The notes: generated from the letters alone by a model not told the origin. Numbered from the stretch's first letter, positions 42,855-52,132 are shown. The stretch is DNA of 60,301 bases from Halogranum amylolyticum (GCF_900110465.1 NZ_FODV01000024.1:1-60301), one strand, 5' to 3'. A program made the numbers and translations.

Positions 42855-45800
42855 CTATTTCGGTGGTGGTCCCTCCTGAAACGCCGCCAGCGACACAGCT
42901 CGGATCGTGGACGGCTCGTCACCCCACCGGGCTGGCGTGACCTGTGGCAATTCGACGTCGGTAATCGCGAACGACCACGTATTAGAGCCCCATACGGAGT
43001 TGTTCGCGATTTCTTCGGGAGTAAGGTCAACGAGACCACTCATCGGGCCGTCTTCGGCACTAAAGACATCCGCTCCGTGGTCTCCGACATCCTCACGGCA
43101 GGTGACGCGTTCCTCATCGAGTAGGCGAGAGAGCGTCTTCGCAACGTGACGCTTCGACACGTCCGTTGCCGCGGCCAACTCACGGGCCGTGGCAGACTCC
43201 TGTTCTCGAAGAGCCTTAATGATGGCCCGCTGGGCGTCGGTTGCAACCCACTCGACTCCAGCGACCTGATAGTCAGCGAACCCAGCCGGCATCGCACTCG
43301 AGTGAACAAACACGGTTGCCTGATTCTCTGGGTCGTCTGCGTTCCGTGCGTATCGGCCAGCGGCCTGAGCGACGTGGTTCTCTCGAACGGAGGCAAGAAT
43401 GTCACTGGCGGTGTCAGCGTCAGGGCCAACGAACTCGCGACCGTGGGCACGACGCTGTTCTCCGTCCTCAGTTTCGACCGTCTCGGGTTGAGCGTGGAGG
43501 TCACACTCGGCGAGCAGATTGATGACGTAGTCGTCGCCGGGGTCGATGCTCCCGTGGACAAGTCCAACGTCACGATCACCGAAGTCGTCGCGTGAGCGTT
43601 CCTCACCGAAGTGCATGGTCGCGGGGTCATCGACACCGACCTCGCGCATCAGGAACTCTAACTCGCGCTCGACACTCGCAGCGGTGATGCAGGTATCGAA
43701 CGCGTCACCGAAGTGGTGTTGCAGATGATCCAAGAGGACGCGCGTCGCGTCGGGGTTGAAGTATTCACCACTGGCGAGTGGCCGAACTGCGTCGCCGACT
43801 TGGACGACTCTGAGCCCGCGCTCGTACCGCCGCCAGAGACGGCGCTCCTCGGCCTCGAGGACGTGATCGGGAACCATGTCCGTCGTCGTGTTTCGTTGCC
43901 ACAGCGGAAGGCTGGGGTGGGCGTCGAGACCGACCACAGACCGCGCTCCCGAGAGGTCGGGGACGCTTCGAACCGTCCGGACACGGTTGGCCTCGTCAAC
44001 GACAACGGTCACCCACGTTCGCGACCAGTTGTCGTCGTCACGAGCACTGGCATCAAGACGGGGCGGACTGTGAGTCGTCGTCCCGACGGCGCGACCATTC
44101 TCGTCGAAGCCCTGGGCCAGCGCAAACCAGACGGCCTCGACCAACGCGGGAGCGAGCATGTGGGCGTTGGGGTTCTCAAGGTACCATTCGCGGTCGGGCT
44201 CGTAGTCGAACATTGCCCGTGTCGCCTGTGCCTCACGGAGCAGGTCGGTTTCGACGCTCTGTCCGTAGGCTCTCCGTGCGGTCTCCACAAACGATTCCCA
44301 CGTGGTGACTGGCGCGCCGACTTCCTGCAAGAACGCGGCAACGGCACGCTGGATGCGGTCGTTCGTGAGATACTCGCCGTCGACGGCGAAGTCCGGACGC
44401 TCGTCGAAGATGACGTTACACGACTGTGTGAGCCCAGGGACATGCGCGAACTGGTGTGTCGCATGAATCACGTCGACCGCGGTGTTACCCTCTTCGGTTC
44501 GAGGAAGGCCTTCCCACTGACCGATTGCAGGACAGGGGTCGTCTCCTCGCGAGCATGGCAGTTCGATACCCTGGTCGTTGTGCTCGGCAAGGTAGGCGTG
44601 GGCTGTCGAGAACGGGACACCACGACCGTCACAGACAGCGTCGAACCACTCCGAGGCAGGCGTTCGGTTCATCGTGACGGCAACGACGCCGTTGTCGTCC
44701 TCTCCCTCCGTGGGATCGTGGATGCCGTGGGCGACGGGGCAGGCTTCCTTCCGGCCACGAAGGACGGCATGGGTCACGCCTTCAGCTTCGTTGCTATGCT
44801 CGGCTGCGCTATCACGGGAGTCTCGGGTTGGGCTGAGATGAACAACTGGTTGCTCACCCGTGACATCGGCGTGGCGAAGCCACGGCTCGGTCGATGTCGT
44901 GTAGCTCTTGCCGAGTCCAGTCGGAGCGTCGATGACGACCTGCTCTTGGTGGCGGACAGCATCGAGGAGACGGTCCCGTAGACGGTCACGGGCTTCACCA
45001 GTCGACGGCCACTCGATATCGTGAGCAGCTGCGGCCCGCTGCCGTTGGTCGTCTTTGAGAGCGTCAAGCTTCTCGAGCGGAAGTGTACTCACGGGGTCGG
45101 CTGATTCGGGTTCGAACTCTGGGATGTGAGCACCGCGGTCGCGGAGTGCGTCGACAGCGTCCCAGAAGTCTTCACCACTCGGGTACTCAGTCACCGAGGT
45201 GAGGATGCGCTCTTCGAGAGCGACGACCTGGAGCGCATCGAGGCCGTGCATTCCTTTCCGGTAGACCCAGCCGTCGCCAACCTGCGCAAGCCGAGTTCCG
45301 CTTGTGGACTGTGCCCAACTCGGGTCGAGGTCCTTGCTATCATCACATCGTTCGTGCGTGACAGTCGACCGGAGTGTGATATCAGATGGACCAGTATGCT
45401 GGATCGCGTCGAACACATCCTGCATCTCGGCCGTGGTCTCGATGTCCGCCAGGTCGTCCTTCGACATCTCCGGTTCGGAGGTGAGTTCCTCTGGGCGTCC
45501 CTCGGGAGTCGAAGCACGCGCGGCATCGAGTACGCCGGGACGCGTCGCGATGATCTCCTCGACGATACCGTGGATGTCTCTCGTAGCTGTGGCAGTCCCG
45601 GGGATATGGTCGCCAGTGACGGTGGTGTAGCGACGGCCAGGGTAGATCTCGAGTTCTGCATCCGGCCAGTCGGGTGAAGAGAGGTCGATGGTGAGCGACT
45701 TCACGCCCTCAGGAAGACAAAACCCGCCAAGGGCGTGTGCGCCGGTTCCCGAAGGTGACCACTCACAGAACGTCGCAGCCACCCGCTCCAACAACTCAGC

Positions 45801-46403
45801 AGCGGCTGGGGCGACCTCGCCCGACACTGGGTCTCGGATATCGTCGAAGTCCAACAGGCCCACGTGTGGCTCGTCTGGGACGTCTTCGTCAGTGTCGACC
45901 CACGAGTACTTCTCGTCGTTGTCCCAGTCGTTACTCTCAGGACTGGTGAGATAGTAGGCGAGTCCGAGTTCGTCGTCATGCTCAACCCAGTTGTGGGCGG
46001 TCTCGAAGTTGAACCACGCCTCAGGACTCTTCGCGCCGACGAATGAGTAACCGCTGTCACGGTCCGAGTAGCCCCACGTCGGATTTCGGGGGACTTTCCG
46101 GTCGTCGCTGTACTGCCAGAGCAACCACCGAGCACCGTTCTCGACGAGGTCAGTGGGGTAGGTGTTGGGCTCAACGCTCTGGAAGTCGAGTTCCTGACTG
46201 GCGTTCGTAGTCGCTTCTGTCTGCGAAATCGAATGTGCGGAGGATGAGGCGCCCTGTGACGCGCTCTCTTCGACTTGGTCCGCATCACTATTCAGCTGTT
46301 TGCTGTGGTAGTCACAGAGCGCTCCGGGTCCAACTGCGGTCGTCGCTTCCTGCTCGCAAGTCGGCATCGAGCATTGCTGCTCGACCGGTACCTTGCGACT
46401 CAT
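42855..46403 (-). CDS. large prim-pol/helicase/winged-helix replication protein
   Basis: The protein has 1182 residues. N-terminal cysteines (QCSMPTCEQ and ALCDYH) form a probable zinc site. A prim-pol domain follows at about 90-300, with HVGLLDFDDIRDPVSG (DxD-like metal residues), SPSGTGAHALGG and GRRYTTVTGDHIPG. A helicase-like ATPase starts near residue 510 (VVIDAPTGLGKSYTTST, Walker A), with DE residues in NVIFDERPDF and WVTVVVDEANR and a motif-VI-like AAGRYARNADDP. The C-terminal winged helix is TARELAAATDVSKRHVAK. It is probably the replication initiator of the element. GCTTTTTATAC at 46441-46451 may be its TATA box. Confidence 0.75.
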   Translation of the reverse strand: MSRKVPVEQQCSMPTCEQEATTAVGPGALCDYHSKQLNSDADQVEESASQGASSSAHSISQTEATTNASQELDFQSVEPNTYPTDLVENGARWLLWQYSDDRKVPRNPTWGYSDRDSGYSFVGAKSPEAWFNFETAHNWVEHDDELGLAYYLTSPESNDWDNDEKYSWVDTDEDVPDEPHVGLLDFDDIRDPVSGEVAPAAAELLERVAATFCEWSPSGTGAHALGGFCLPEGVKSLTIDLSSPDWPDAELEIYPGRRYTTVTGDHIPGTATATRDIHGIVEEIIATRPGVLDAARASTPEGRPEELTSEPEMSKDDLADIETTAEMQDVFDAIQHTGPSDITLRSTVTHERCDDSKDLDPSWAQSTSGTRLAQVGDGWVYRKGMHGLDALQVVALEERILTSVTEYPSGEDFWDAVDALRDRGAHIPEFEPESADPVSTLPLEKLDALKDDQRQRAAAAHDIEWPSTGEARDRLRDRLLDAVRHQEQVVIDAPTGLGKSYTTSTEPWLRHADVTGEQPVVHLSPTRDSRDSAAEHSNEAEGVTHAVLRGRKEACPVAHGIHDPTEGEDDNGVVAVTMNRTPASEWFDAVCDGRGVPFSTAHAYLAEHNDQGIELPCSRGDDPCPAIGQWEGLPRTEEGNTAVDVIHATHQFAHVPGLTQSCNVIFDERPDFAVDGEYLTNDRIQRAVAAFLQEVGAPVTTWESFVETARRAYGQSVETDLLREAQATRAMFDYEPDREWYLENPNAHMLAPALVEAVWFALAQGFDENGRAVGTTTHSPPRLDASARDDDNWSRTWVTVVVDEANRVRTVRSVPDLSGARSVVGLDAHPSLPLWQRNTTTDMVPDHVLEAEERRLWRRYERGLRVVQVGDAVRPLASGEYFNPDATRVLLDHLQHHFGDAFDTCITAASVERELEFLMREVGVDDPATMHFGEERSRDDFGDRDVGLVHGSIDPGDDYVINLLAECDLHAQPETVETEDGEQRRAHGREFVGPDADTASDILASVRENHVAQAAGRYARNADDPENQATVFVHSSAMPAGFADYQVAGVEWVATDAQRAIIKALREQESATARELAAATDVSKRHVAKTLSRLLDEERVTCREDVGDHGADVFSAEDGPMSGLVDLTPEEIANNSVWGSNTWSFAITDVELPQVTPARWGDEPSTIRAVSLAAFQEGPPPK

Positions 46404-46475
46404 GCAAACACCCCCAGAACGGCCGCATCGCCACTCTTGGGCTTTTTATACGCAGGATTTAACCAAAATACAGTA

Positions 46476-46547
46476 AGCCTAGGCCGGGATTTGAACCCGG
46501 GCTCTCGTCCTTACCAAGGACGCGCTTTACCGCTAAGCTACCCAGGC
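46476..46547 (-). tRNA. tRNA-Thr (anticodon GGT)
   Basis: The minus strand folds as a cloverleaf. The acceptor stem is GCCTGGG/CCTAGGC, the anticodon arm is CGTCC-TTGGTAA-GGACG with anticodon GGT, and the T arm is CCGGG-TTCAAAT-CCCGG. CCA is not encoded. Its 3' end faces the accessory island, so it is a likely integration site. TATATATATG near 46603-46612 may be the promoter. Confidence 0.95.
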
Positions 46548-46721
46548 ACGTCGGGCGTTATTCCCGCGTACCGCCTTCTGCATCCAAACGTACTGCAGTA
46601 CCGTATATATATGTGGTGAAACGCGTCTTGGATGTCGTGCGGTGGCGTACCACGATGGCGTGACGTCGCGGCCACACTCGGCCGGAGAGTAGCGGAGAGA
46701 AACGACGGTCGGCGACGGACG

Positions 46722-47381
46722 CTATCGGTCGGTCGCCGAGGAGGTCACCCGGTCGTCGCCGGAGAGCGAGGCGATCTGCTCGGCGGTCGTCTCCGGGAGC
46801 GCCACCGTCGCAGGCGGGAGATCGCCGTCGTGTTCGTGCGCGAGACTCGCGACGAACTCCAACAGCGCGGACGGTGCCTCGGTGCCGACGGCGGTCGTCC
46901 CGGCGACGACGGCGAGTTCGAACACGTCGGCTTCGAGGTTCCGGTCGTCGCCCTCGGCGGGACGCTGCGCCGTCATCTGGCGCGTTTGGTCGCGGCCGAA
47001 CGCGCGGACCGTCTCGACGGCGCGGTCGGCGGCCTCGGTCCGTGCCAGAAGATAGAACCCACGGGAGACCAGCACGTCGGCGGCGAGGATGTCGAGGTCG
47101 GCGTCGATGTCGTTGTCCGCCTCACCGACCCACGGCTCGTCTTGGGCCAGCGTTCGCGTCAGGCGGAGTCCTTCGTAGATCAGTTGCACTCCGGCGGCCC
47201 GCTCGGCGATCCCGTCGAGGTCGACCCCCGGGTCGAGCGCCCGGGCGCTCGTGAGGACGAGCACGCCGGGCGACATCGAGGCGTCGACCAACCGGTCGTC
47301 GAGCGCCTCGTGTAACTGGGTGGGTTCGATATCGACGAGTGCCTCGCGCGCGGCATCACGGACCCGCACGGCGTCTTCCAT
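46722..47381 (-). CDS. conserved haloarchaeal protein of unknown function
   Basis: A 219-residue acidic, helical protein resembling in shape the small helical proteins distantly similar to prenyl synthases (QLIYEGLRLTRTLAQDEPW, DIDADLDILAADVLVSRGF), but without DDxxD motifs. It is divergent from the enoyl-CoA hydratase gene, and its codon and GC use are typical of the backbone. Confidence 0.65.
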   Translation of the reverse strand: MEDAVRVRDAAREALVDIEPTQLHEALDDRLVDASMSPGVLVLTSARALDPGVDLDGIAERAAGVQLIYEGLRLTRTLAQDEPWVGEADNDIDADLDILAADVLVSRGFYLLARTEAADRAVETVRAFGRDQTRQMTAQRPAEGDDRNLEADVFELAVVAGTTAVGTEAPSALLEFVASLAHEHDGDLPPATVALPETTAEQIASLSGDDRVTSSATDR

Positions 47382-47441
47382 TGACCCGCTCTAGCGACGG
47401 CAAGGGCAAAGACCTTTGGAAAGCCAGCGACAGATGGCTCC

Positions 47442-48140
47442 ATGATTCACACGACAGATACGGGGTCGCTCCGGGTCGTCACCGTCGACCGCCCGTCGCG
47501 ACGCAACGCGCTCCGACCCGTCGACCTCGACGACCTCGAAGCGGCCGTCGCCGACACCGACGCAGCCGTCGTCTACCTCCACGGCGCTGGCGACGCCTTC
47601 TGTGCGGGGGCGGACCTCGACGTCGTCGCCGACCTCGAGGATCCGGCGGCGTTCGCACGCCACGGCCAGCGCGTCGCCGACGCCATCGAGACCGCCGAGA
47701 GCGTCGTCGTCGCCGGCGTCAACGGGGCCGCCCGCGGCGGCGGGGTGGAACTCGCACTCGCCTGCGACCTCCGGATCGCGACGCCGGCGGCGACGTTCGC
47801 CGAACCGGGCGTCCAGTTCGGCCTGTTCGGCGCCTGGGGCGGCACCGCTCGCCTCCCGCGGGCGCTCTGCGAGGGGGACGCGCTGGACTTCGCGCTCTCC
47901 GGTCGCGTCGTCGACGCCGCCGAGGCGAAGCGGATCGGCCTCGTCTCACGCGTCGTCGCCGACCCTCGCGAGGTCGCCGAAGAAGTCGCCGCCAACGAAC
48001 CCGACGCCCTCGCCGTCGTCAAAGCCCGGATGCGCGACGACGCGCCTCGAGAGCAGCAGGAGCGCGCCGAGGCCGCGGCGTTCGAGCGTCTGGTGCGCGC
48101 CCACGCCGCGGACATCGCGGCCGACCGCGAGAGGGAGTGA
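47442..48140 (+). CDS. enoyl-CoA hydratase/isomerase family protein
   Basis: A 232-residue crotonase-fold enzyme. Oxyanion-hole regions are AGDAFCAGADLDVV and NGAARGGGVELALACDLRIA, and AEPGVQFGLFGAWGGTARLP follows as in hydratases. The catalytic Glu at the usual first position is uncertain, so it may be an isomerase or another acyl-CoA enzyme of the family. It is convergent with nadE, 19 bases between the stops. Confidence 0.85.
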   Translation: MIHTTDTGSLRVVTVDRPSRRNALRPVDLDDLEAAVADTDAAVVYLHGAGDAFCAGADLDVVADLEDPAAFARHGQRVADAIETAESVVVAGVNGAARGGGVELALACDLRIATPAATFAEPGVQFGLFGAWGGTARLPRALCEGDALDFALSGRVVDAAEAKRIGLVSRVVADPREVAEEVAANEPDALAVVKARMRDDAPREQQERAEAAAFERLVRAHAADIAADRERE

Positions 48141-48159
48141 CCCCGACGGGTCGGTCCGT

Positions 48160-48993
48160 CTATAGGTCGAGTGCGGCGGGTGCGGGCGGCATGTGACGCT
48201 TGTGTTCGCTTCCCTCGACGAGTTCGACGACGCGGGCGATCTGTTCTTCAGTGACGTCGAGACACCGAACGGTCGCGGCCGTCGACAGCGGGCCGTCGAC
48301 GTGCAGCGCGAGGACGGCGTCGAGCGTGTCGTACGTGAGCCCCATCTCCTCCTCGTCGGTCTGGCCCAGCCACATCTCGGCGGAGGGCGTCTTCGTCACG
48401 AGATCTTCGGGGACGCCGACGTGGTCGGCGAGTTGGCGTACCTGCTGTTTGTAGAGGTTGCCGATCGGGTTGCAGTCGACCGCCTGATCGCCGTACTTCG
48501 TGAAGTAGCCCGTCATTGCCTCGCTACGGTTGCCGGTGCCGAGGACGAGGCGGTTCTCGTGGTTGGCGACGAAGTAGTTGAGGACGCCGCGGACGCGGAC
48601 TCGGACGTTGCCGGCGGCCATCTGGTCGTCCGCCCCTTCCGGGTAGGCGTCGAAGAACGACTCCACGATGGGGTTGATCTCGATGACGTCGTACTTGATC
48701 CCGAGCTCCTGCGCGACGCGCTCGGCGTCGCTCATGTTGCCCTCCGTATTGACCTCGCTGGGTAACACGAGTCCGTGGAGACCGTCCTCGCCTAGCGCCT
48801 CGACCGCCAGATAGGCGGTGAGCGTGCTGTCGATGCCGCCGGAGAGACCGAGCACCGCGCCCTCGGCTCCCGCGGTCTCGACGGTCTCGCGGATGAACGT
48901 CGTAACGTGGTCGCGAGTCGCTTCGAGTTCAGTCTCCGAGAGTCGGAGGTCGAACGGAGCCGTGTCGGAAAGAACGGAGCTCTCGTTGCTCAT
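48160..48993 (-). CDS. nadE: NAD+ synthase, ammonia-dependent type
   Basis: It makes NAD from deamido-NAD, ATP and ammonia. The start at 48993 (MSNESSVLSD) is preferred over 49029. The PP-loop is LGLSGGIDSTLTAYLA, and the family signature follows in VLGTGNRSEAMTGYFTKYGD and PIGNLYKQQVRQLA. No glutaminase domain is fused, so it uses free ammonia. The end (EHKRHMPPAPAALDL) is the usual haloarchaeal C-terminus. Confidence 0.93.
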   Translation of the reverse strand: MSNESSVLSDTAPFDLRLSETELEATRDHVTTFIRETVETAGAEGAVLGLSGGIDSTLTAYLAVEALGEDGLHGLVLPSEVNTEGNMSDAERVAQELGIKYDVIEINPIVESFFDAYPEGADDQMAAGNVRVRVRGVLNYFVANHENRLVLGTGNRSEAMTGYFTKYGDQAVDCNPIGNLYKQQVRQLADHVGVPEDLVTKTPSAEMWLGQTDEEEMGLTYDTLDAVLALHVDGPLSTAATVRCLDVTEEQIARVVELVEGSEHKRHMPPAPAALDL

Positions 48994-49113
48994 CGAACAG
49001 TCGTACGGAACCAGGGGACTAATAGCCACCCTTCAGCCTGCGTTCGGTGGACAGACGTCCAGTACACGAAACGCCAACGTTCAAGTAGGGTCCCACAGTA
49101 GTCCCGTGTGCGA

Positions 49114-49184
49114 GCGCCGTTGGTCCAGTGGTAGGACAGTGGCTTCCCAAGCCACTAGCCCGGGTTCAATTCCCGGACGGCGCA
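49114..49184 (+). tRNA. tRNA-Gly (anticodon CCC)
   Basis: The acceptor stem is GCGCCGT/ACGGCGC, the anticodon arm GTGGC-TTCCCAA-GCCAC and the T arm CCGGG-TTCAATT-CCCGG, giving a complete 71-base tRNA. CCA is not encoded. Its 3' 22 bases plus TT are repeated 94 bases downstream. Confidence 0.95.
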
Positions 49185-49280
49185 TTTCTGCCGAACAGGG
49201 TGAGGTGAGACCGCCAGCGGGAATTGAATCAGAGAGCGAACAGCGTGAGCGACCGTGGTTCAATTCCCGGACGGCGCATT
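49163..49280 (+). repeat. duplicated tRNA-Gly 3' end (att-like scar)
   Basis: The 24 bases starting GGTTCAATTCCCGGACGGCG at 49163-49186 recur exactly at 49257-49280. A third, inverted partial copy, GGGAATTGAATC, lies between at 49219-49230. This is the footprint of integration at a tRNA followed by loss of the element, or of a very small remnant of about 94 bases. Confidence 0.75.
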
Positions 49281-49453
49281 CTCCGGACGACACAGTTCTT
49301 CGTTCGCTTCCTTCTCACGTGTCGACCGGTCCGCGGGTCTCCTCGCCGTTCGTTCCCAAAATCACCGCGAGAGCTTCACGATTCGAATACTGCTCAATTC
49401 AGGAGGTGGTGTGCGAAATTATATCGTGCTCTACGCCAATGGTACGGACAACC

Positions 49454-49660
49454 ATGCTCGGTGGTGAACTCGCGAGAGAGAGACGAGAGGTGGTGACCGA
49501 CGACCAAACAGCGGGGGTCGACGAACTGTCGACTTGCCCGCTCTGTGGACTGGCACACGGTGAACGCACGGATCTCCGCGTCCACCTGATGACGACCCAC
49601 AGCAAGAGCGACCTGACCGAGGAACTCCTCCGGGCGTACGAGGAGTTCCTGGCGGCCTGA
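49454..49660 (+). CDS. small C2H2 zinc-finger protein
   Basis: A 68-residue protein with one C2H2 finger: CPLCGLAHGERTDLRVHLMTTH. The rest is charged. AATTATATC (49417-49425) is about 30-37 bases ahead of the ATG at 49454 (MLGGELARERRE), supporting the start. Such single-finger proteins are common haloarchaeal regulators. The longer open frame upstream crosses the tRNA and is not used. Confidence 0.75.
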   Translation: MLGGELARERREVVTDDQTAGVDELSTCPLCGLAHGERTDLRVHLMTTHSKSDLTEELLRAYEEFLAA

Positions 49661-49756
49661 ACCGACGGACTGGACTTGCCGTCCGCTACTCTCTTCTTCC
49701 TCTATCTCTGCGTCTCGGGAGACCATCCTTTTGGCCGTTCGTCGCCTCTCGTCGGT

Positions 49757-50146
49757 ATGACTTCCCTCGATCTCACCGTCGAGACGGAGCGGCGTCTCTG
49801 CGTCGTCGACGTCACCGACCGCGTCGCGGACGCGCTCCCGGCCGACGCCGACGGCCTCTGTACCGTCTTCGTCCGACACACCACCGCAGGCATCTGTCTC
49901 CAGGAGAACGAGCGTCGCCTCGTCGACGACGTCGAACGGTTCCTCTCGGAGACCGTCGCCGACGAAGGATGGGCCCACGACGAACTCGACGGTAACGCCG
50001 ACTCGCATCTTCGGGCGCTCCTCGTCGGCAACAGCGTCACGGTTCCCGTCTCCGATGGCGAACTCGACCTCGGGACGTGGCAGTCGCTCCTGTTCGTCGA
50101 GTGCGACGGGCCGCGGACGCGACAGCTCTCCGTTCGCGTCGTCTGA
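49757..50146 (+). CDS. YjbQ/UPF0047-family protein
   Basis: A 130-residue protein of the YjbQ family, some members of which can support thiamine phosphate synthesis. The ATG at 49757 (MTSLDLTVETERR) starts at the family's first strand. Conserved residues lie in VFVRHTTAGICLQENE, NADSHLRALLVGNS, SDGELDLGTWQSLLF and VECDGPRTRQL, the metal and active-site pattern. The length is typical. It is probably co-located by chance with the next membrane protein. Confidence 0.88.
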   Translation: MTSLDLTVETERRLCVVDVTDRVADALPADADGLCTVFVRHTTAGICLQENERRLVDDVERFLSETVADEGWAHDELDGNADSHLRALLVGNSVTVPVSDGELDLGTWQSLLFVECDGPRTRQLSVRVV

Positions 50147-50191
50147 GCCGACGACCACACTTATCAACTCGCTGTCCGAACGAGAGACGAG

Positions 50192-50737
50192 ATGGTCCCA
50201 CTTCAGGCACAGAACGCGGTACACCCCCTCCTCCGGCTCGTCGGCCCGTTCGTCGTCGCGCTCGTCGTCTTCACCGTCGTCTACGGTCTCGGACGTCTTC
50301 TCGTCCCTCGACTGGTCACTGCCGTCGCACGGCGACGGGGCGTCGACGACGCGATCGTCTCACTCCTCGTCGACCTCGCTCGCGTGGTCGCGGCGGTCGT
50401 CGCCGGGCTGCTCGCGTTCGGCGTCGCCGGTTTCGGCGCGCTCTCGTCGCTCCCGCTCCTCGTGACCACAGTCGGCGTCGCGACAGGCTACGTGCTCCAG
50501 CGACACCAGCTCGCGACGCACGGGCGGCCGACCACCGACGACCTGACCGTCGCGCTCCTCGCACTCGCCGTGACGCTGCTCGCACTGGGTGTCATCCAGC
50601 TAAGCGTCGGCGGAGCGCTCGTCTCGCTGCTCGTCGGTACAGTAGCCGGCGTGGTCGTCGGTAGTCTGTTCGCGGTGGTCGACGGCCTGTTCGCTGGCGG
50701 GTCTACATCGTCGGCCGCCGTCGCGGACCGCGAGTAG
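50192..50737 (+). CDS. membrane protein, MscS-like N-terminal part
   Basis: The protein has 181 residues and four or five hydrophobic helices (LVGPFVVALVVFTVVYGLGR, LVDLARVVAAVVAGLLAFGV, LLVTTVGVATGYVLQRH, LALAVTLLALGVIQLSVGG, LLVGTVAGVVVGSLFAVVDG). The second region resembles the pore-side helices of small mechanosensitive channel relatives, but the beta domain is missing. Function is unproven. ACTTATCA at 50160-50167 is a fair TATA box. Confidence 0.65.
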   Translation: MVPLQAQNAVHPLLRLVGPFVVALVVFTVVYGLGRLLVPRLVTAVARRRGVDDAIVSLLVDLARVVAAVVAGLLAFGVAGFGALSSLPLLVTTVGVATGYVLQRHQLATHGRPTTDDLTVALLALAVTLLALGVIQLSVGGALVSLLVGTVAGVVVGSLFAVVDGLFAGGSTSSAAVADRE

Positions 50738-50764
50738 CCCACTCACAGGGATTCGAGGAGGAAG

Positions 50765-50784
50765 CCCACCCGTTTACGGGTGGG
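50765..50784. repeat. hairpin 1 at the TnpB element
   Basis: CCCACCCGT-TT-ACGGGTGGG, nine pairs with a two-base gap. Confidence 0.7.
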
Positions 50785-50829
50785 AGGAATCCGATCCGAC
50801 ACATCAGAACCCACGAGTGGTGACATCCT

Positions 50830-50849
50830 CCCCGTCGTGAACGACGGGG
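50830..50849. repeat. hairpin 2, probable omega-RNA end stem
   Basis: CCCCGTCGT-GA-ACGACGGGG, nine pairs. It lies 33 bases downstream of the tnpB stop, where the guide RNA of TnpB elements ends. Confidence 0.65.
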
Positions 50850-50881
50850 CTTCCCGTACCGCAGTTGGGATATTTGCTGGT

Positions 50882-52132
50882 CTACGACACGACCTGTTCT
50901 CGCGGTGCAAAGCATCCGCTCTCTGAATCGAACAAGTATGCCGAAGGCTGTGCCACACAGCCGTTACTCCTATCCTCACCATGAGGACTCGGAGTTATCT
51001 TCTGGCGCATATTCTCCGCCCCGTTGCAATCTGCGTTCCCGACCAATCCGCACGACGAGCAGACGTACAACCCACGCTCGACACGGTTCGCCTTCGTGTC
51101 GTCACCACACTTCGAGCAGGTTTTTGACGTATCCCACTCGTTCTCTTTCAGCACCTCAACACCACGTATCTCACCTTTGTATTCGAGGTACTGGTAGATG
51201 CGGTCGAACGCCCATGTGTGGAGTTTCTTGTTGCCGGTCTTGCCCCAATCAGATTCGCGCACGTCTTCGGGCCAACTCACCGCGAGCGTGCCAACACCGC
51301 GCTCGACACACTCCGTGATGATGATTTCCGTGAGAACGTGGTAGAAGTGCGTCTCACGGTCAGCGAGTTTTCGCCGTGCCCACATCGACTTCTCCGACGG
51401 GCCGTTCTCACCTTCCGTGTCGTACTCGGCACGTTTGAAGTAGTGTTTGTCCTGCTTGAGCGAGTTGCCGGGATACAGGACGTACTCATCGGGGAACGCG
51501 ACCGTGGCGATATTCTTGATGCCAAGGTCGATGCCTGCCACTCCATCACCTGCTGAGTCGTTGGTTTCGAGTTCAACTTTGCAGACGAAGTGCAGTTCCC
51601 ACTCGTCGCCGTTCCAGACGGCGCGGACGTTCTGCACCGAGTTAACTTCTGAGAGGTCAACGTCGGGTCGGGTTTGGTACTCACAGAGCAGGAAGTCCGA
51701 CCAATACTCCTTGAGGTTCGAGCCTTTTGAGAGACGAACGCGATTGTTCTCAGGGTCGTGTTTGAACCCGTCTTGTTTGAACGTGACCGTACTCCGTGGG
51801 CGGGTGTCGCCGTGTTTGCGGTAGCCGGGCGGATTCGCCTTCGAGTCTTTGTGTCGCAGGTCGAACCATGACTGGAAAGCGTCGGAAAGTTCTTCGATGA
51901 CTTTCTGACTGGATTGCGCGTTCAGGTCTTTCCAGCACGCTTGGTTCTTCATGTACGATTTGAGCGGACCTTCGTCTGGGATTTCACCGATTTTATCCCA
52001 TACGCGGTCGGCTGTCCATCGTGCGACGTTCCAGATTTTCGAGGCTGAGTCTCCGAGCGAGTCGAGGCCACCGCAGACCTGTTAGTGGTTCTGGATGGAA
52101 CCAACGTAGGTGCGAGTGACCTCAATCGCCAT
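50882..52132 (-). pseudogene. tnpB: TnpB (RNA-guided nuclease family) with stop at codon 17
   Basis: From an ATG at 52132 the frame reads MAIEVTRTYVGSIQNH, then TAA (52084-52082), then continues QVCGGLDSLGDSASKIWNVA to a normal end. The downstream part is intact: GIDLGIKNIATVAF (RuvC Asp), VSWPEDVRESDW (Glu), the C4 zinc finger CSKCGDD...CSSCG, and GNADCNGAENMRQ (last Asp). Internal starts such as 51952 would lack the N-terminal wedge part. AATAATT at 52160-52166 fits a TATA box, and palindromes CATAGCCTATG and GTAGGAAAACCTAC lie between it and the start. One base change would restore the gene. Confidence 0.8.

Noticed and set aside
47339..48196. Long arginine-rich frames overlapping the enoyl-CoA hydratase, PitA-like and other GC-rich genes
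   Set aside because: They are shadow frames of high-GC genes; their arginine- and proline-rich composition is not haloarchaeal protein.
48818..49453. Extended frame upstream of the small zinc-finger gene
   Set aside because: It runs through the tRNA-Gly and the antisense of nadE; the start at 49454 with a TATA box is preferred.
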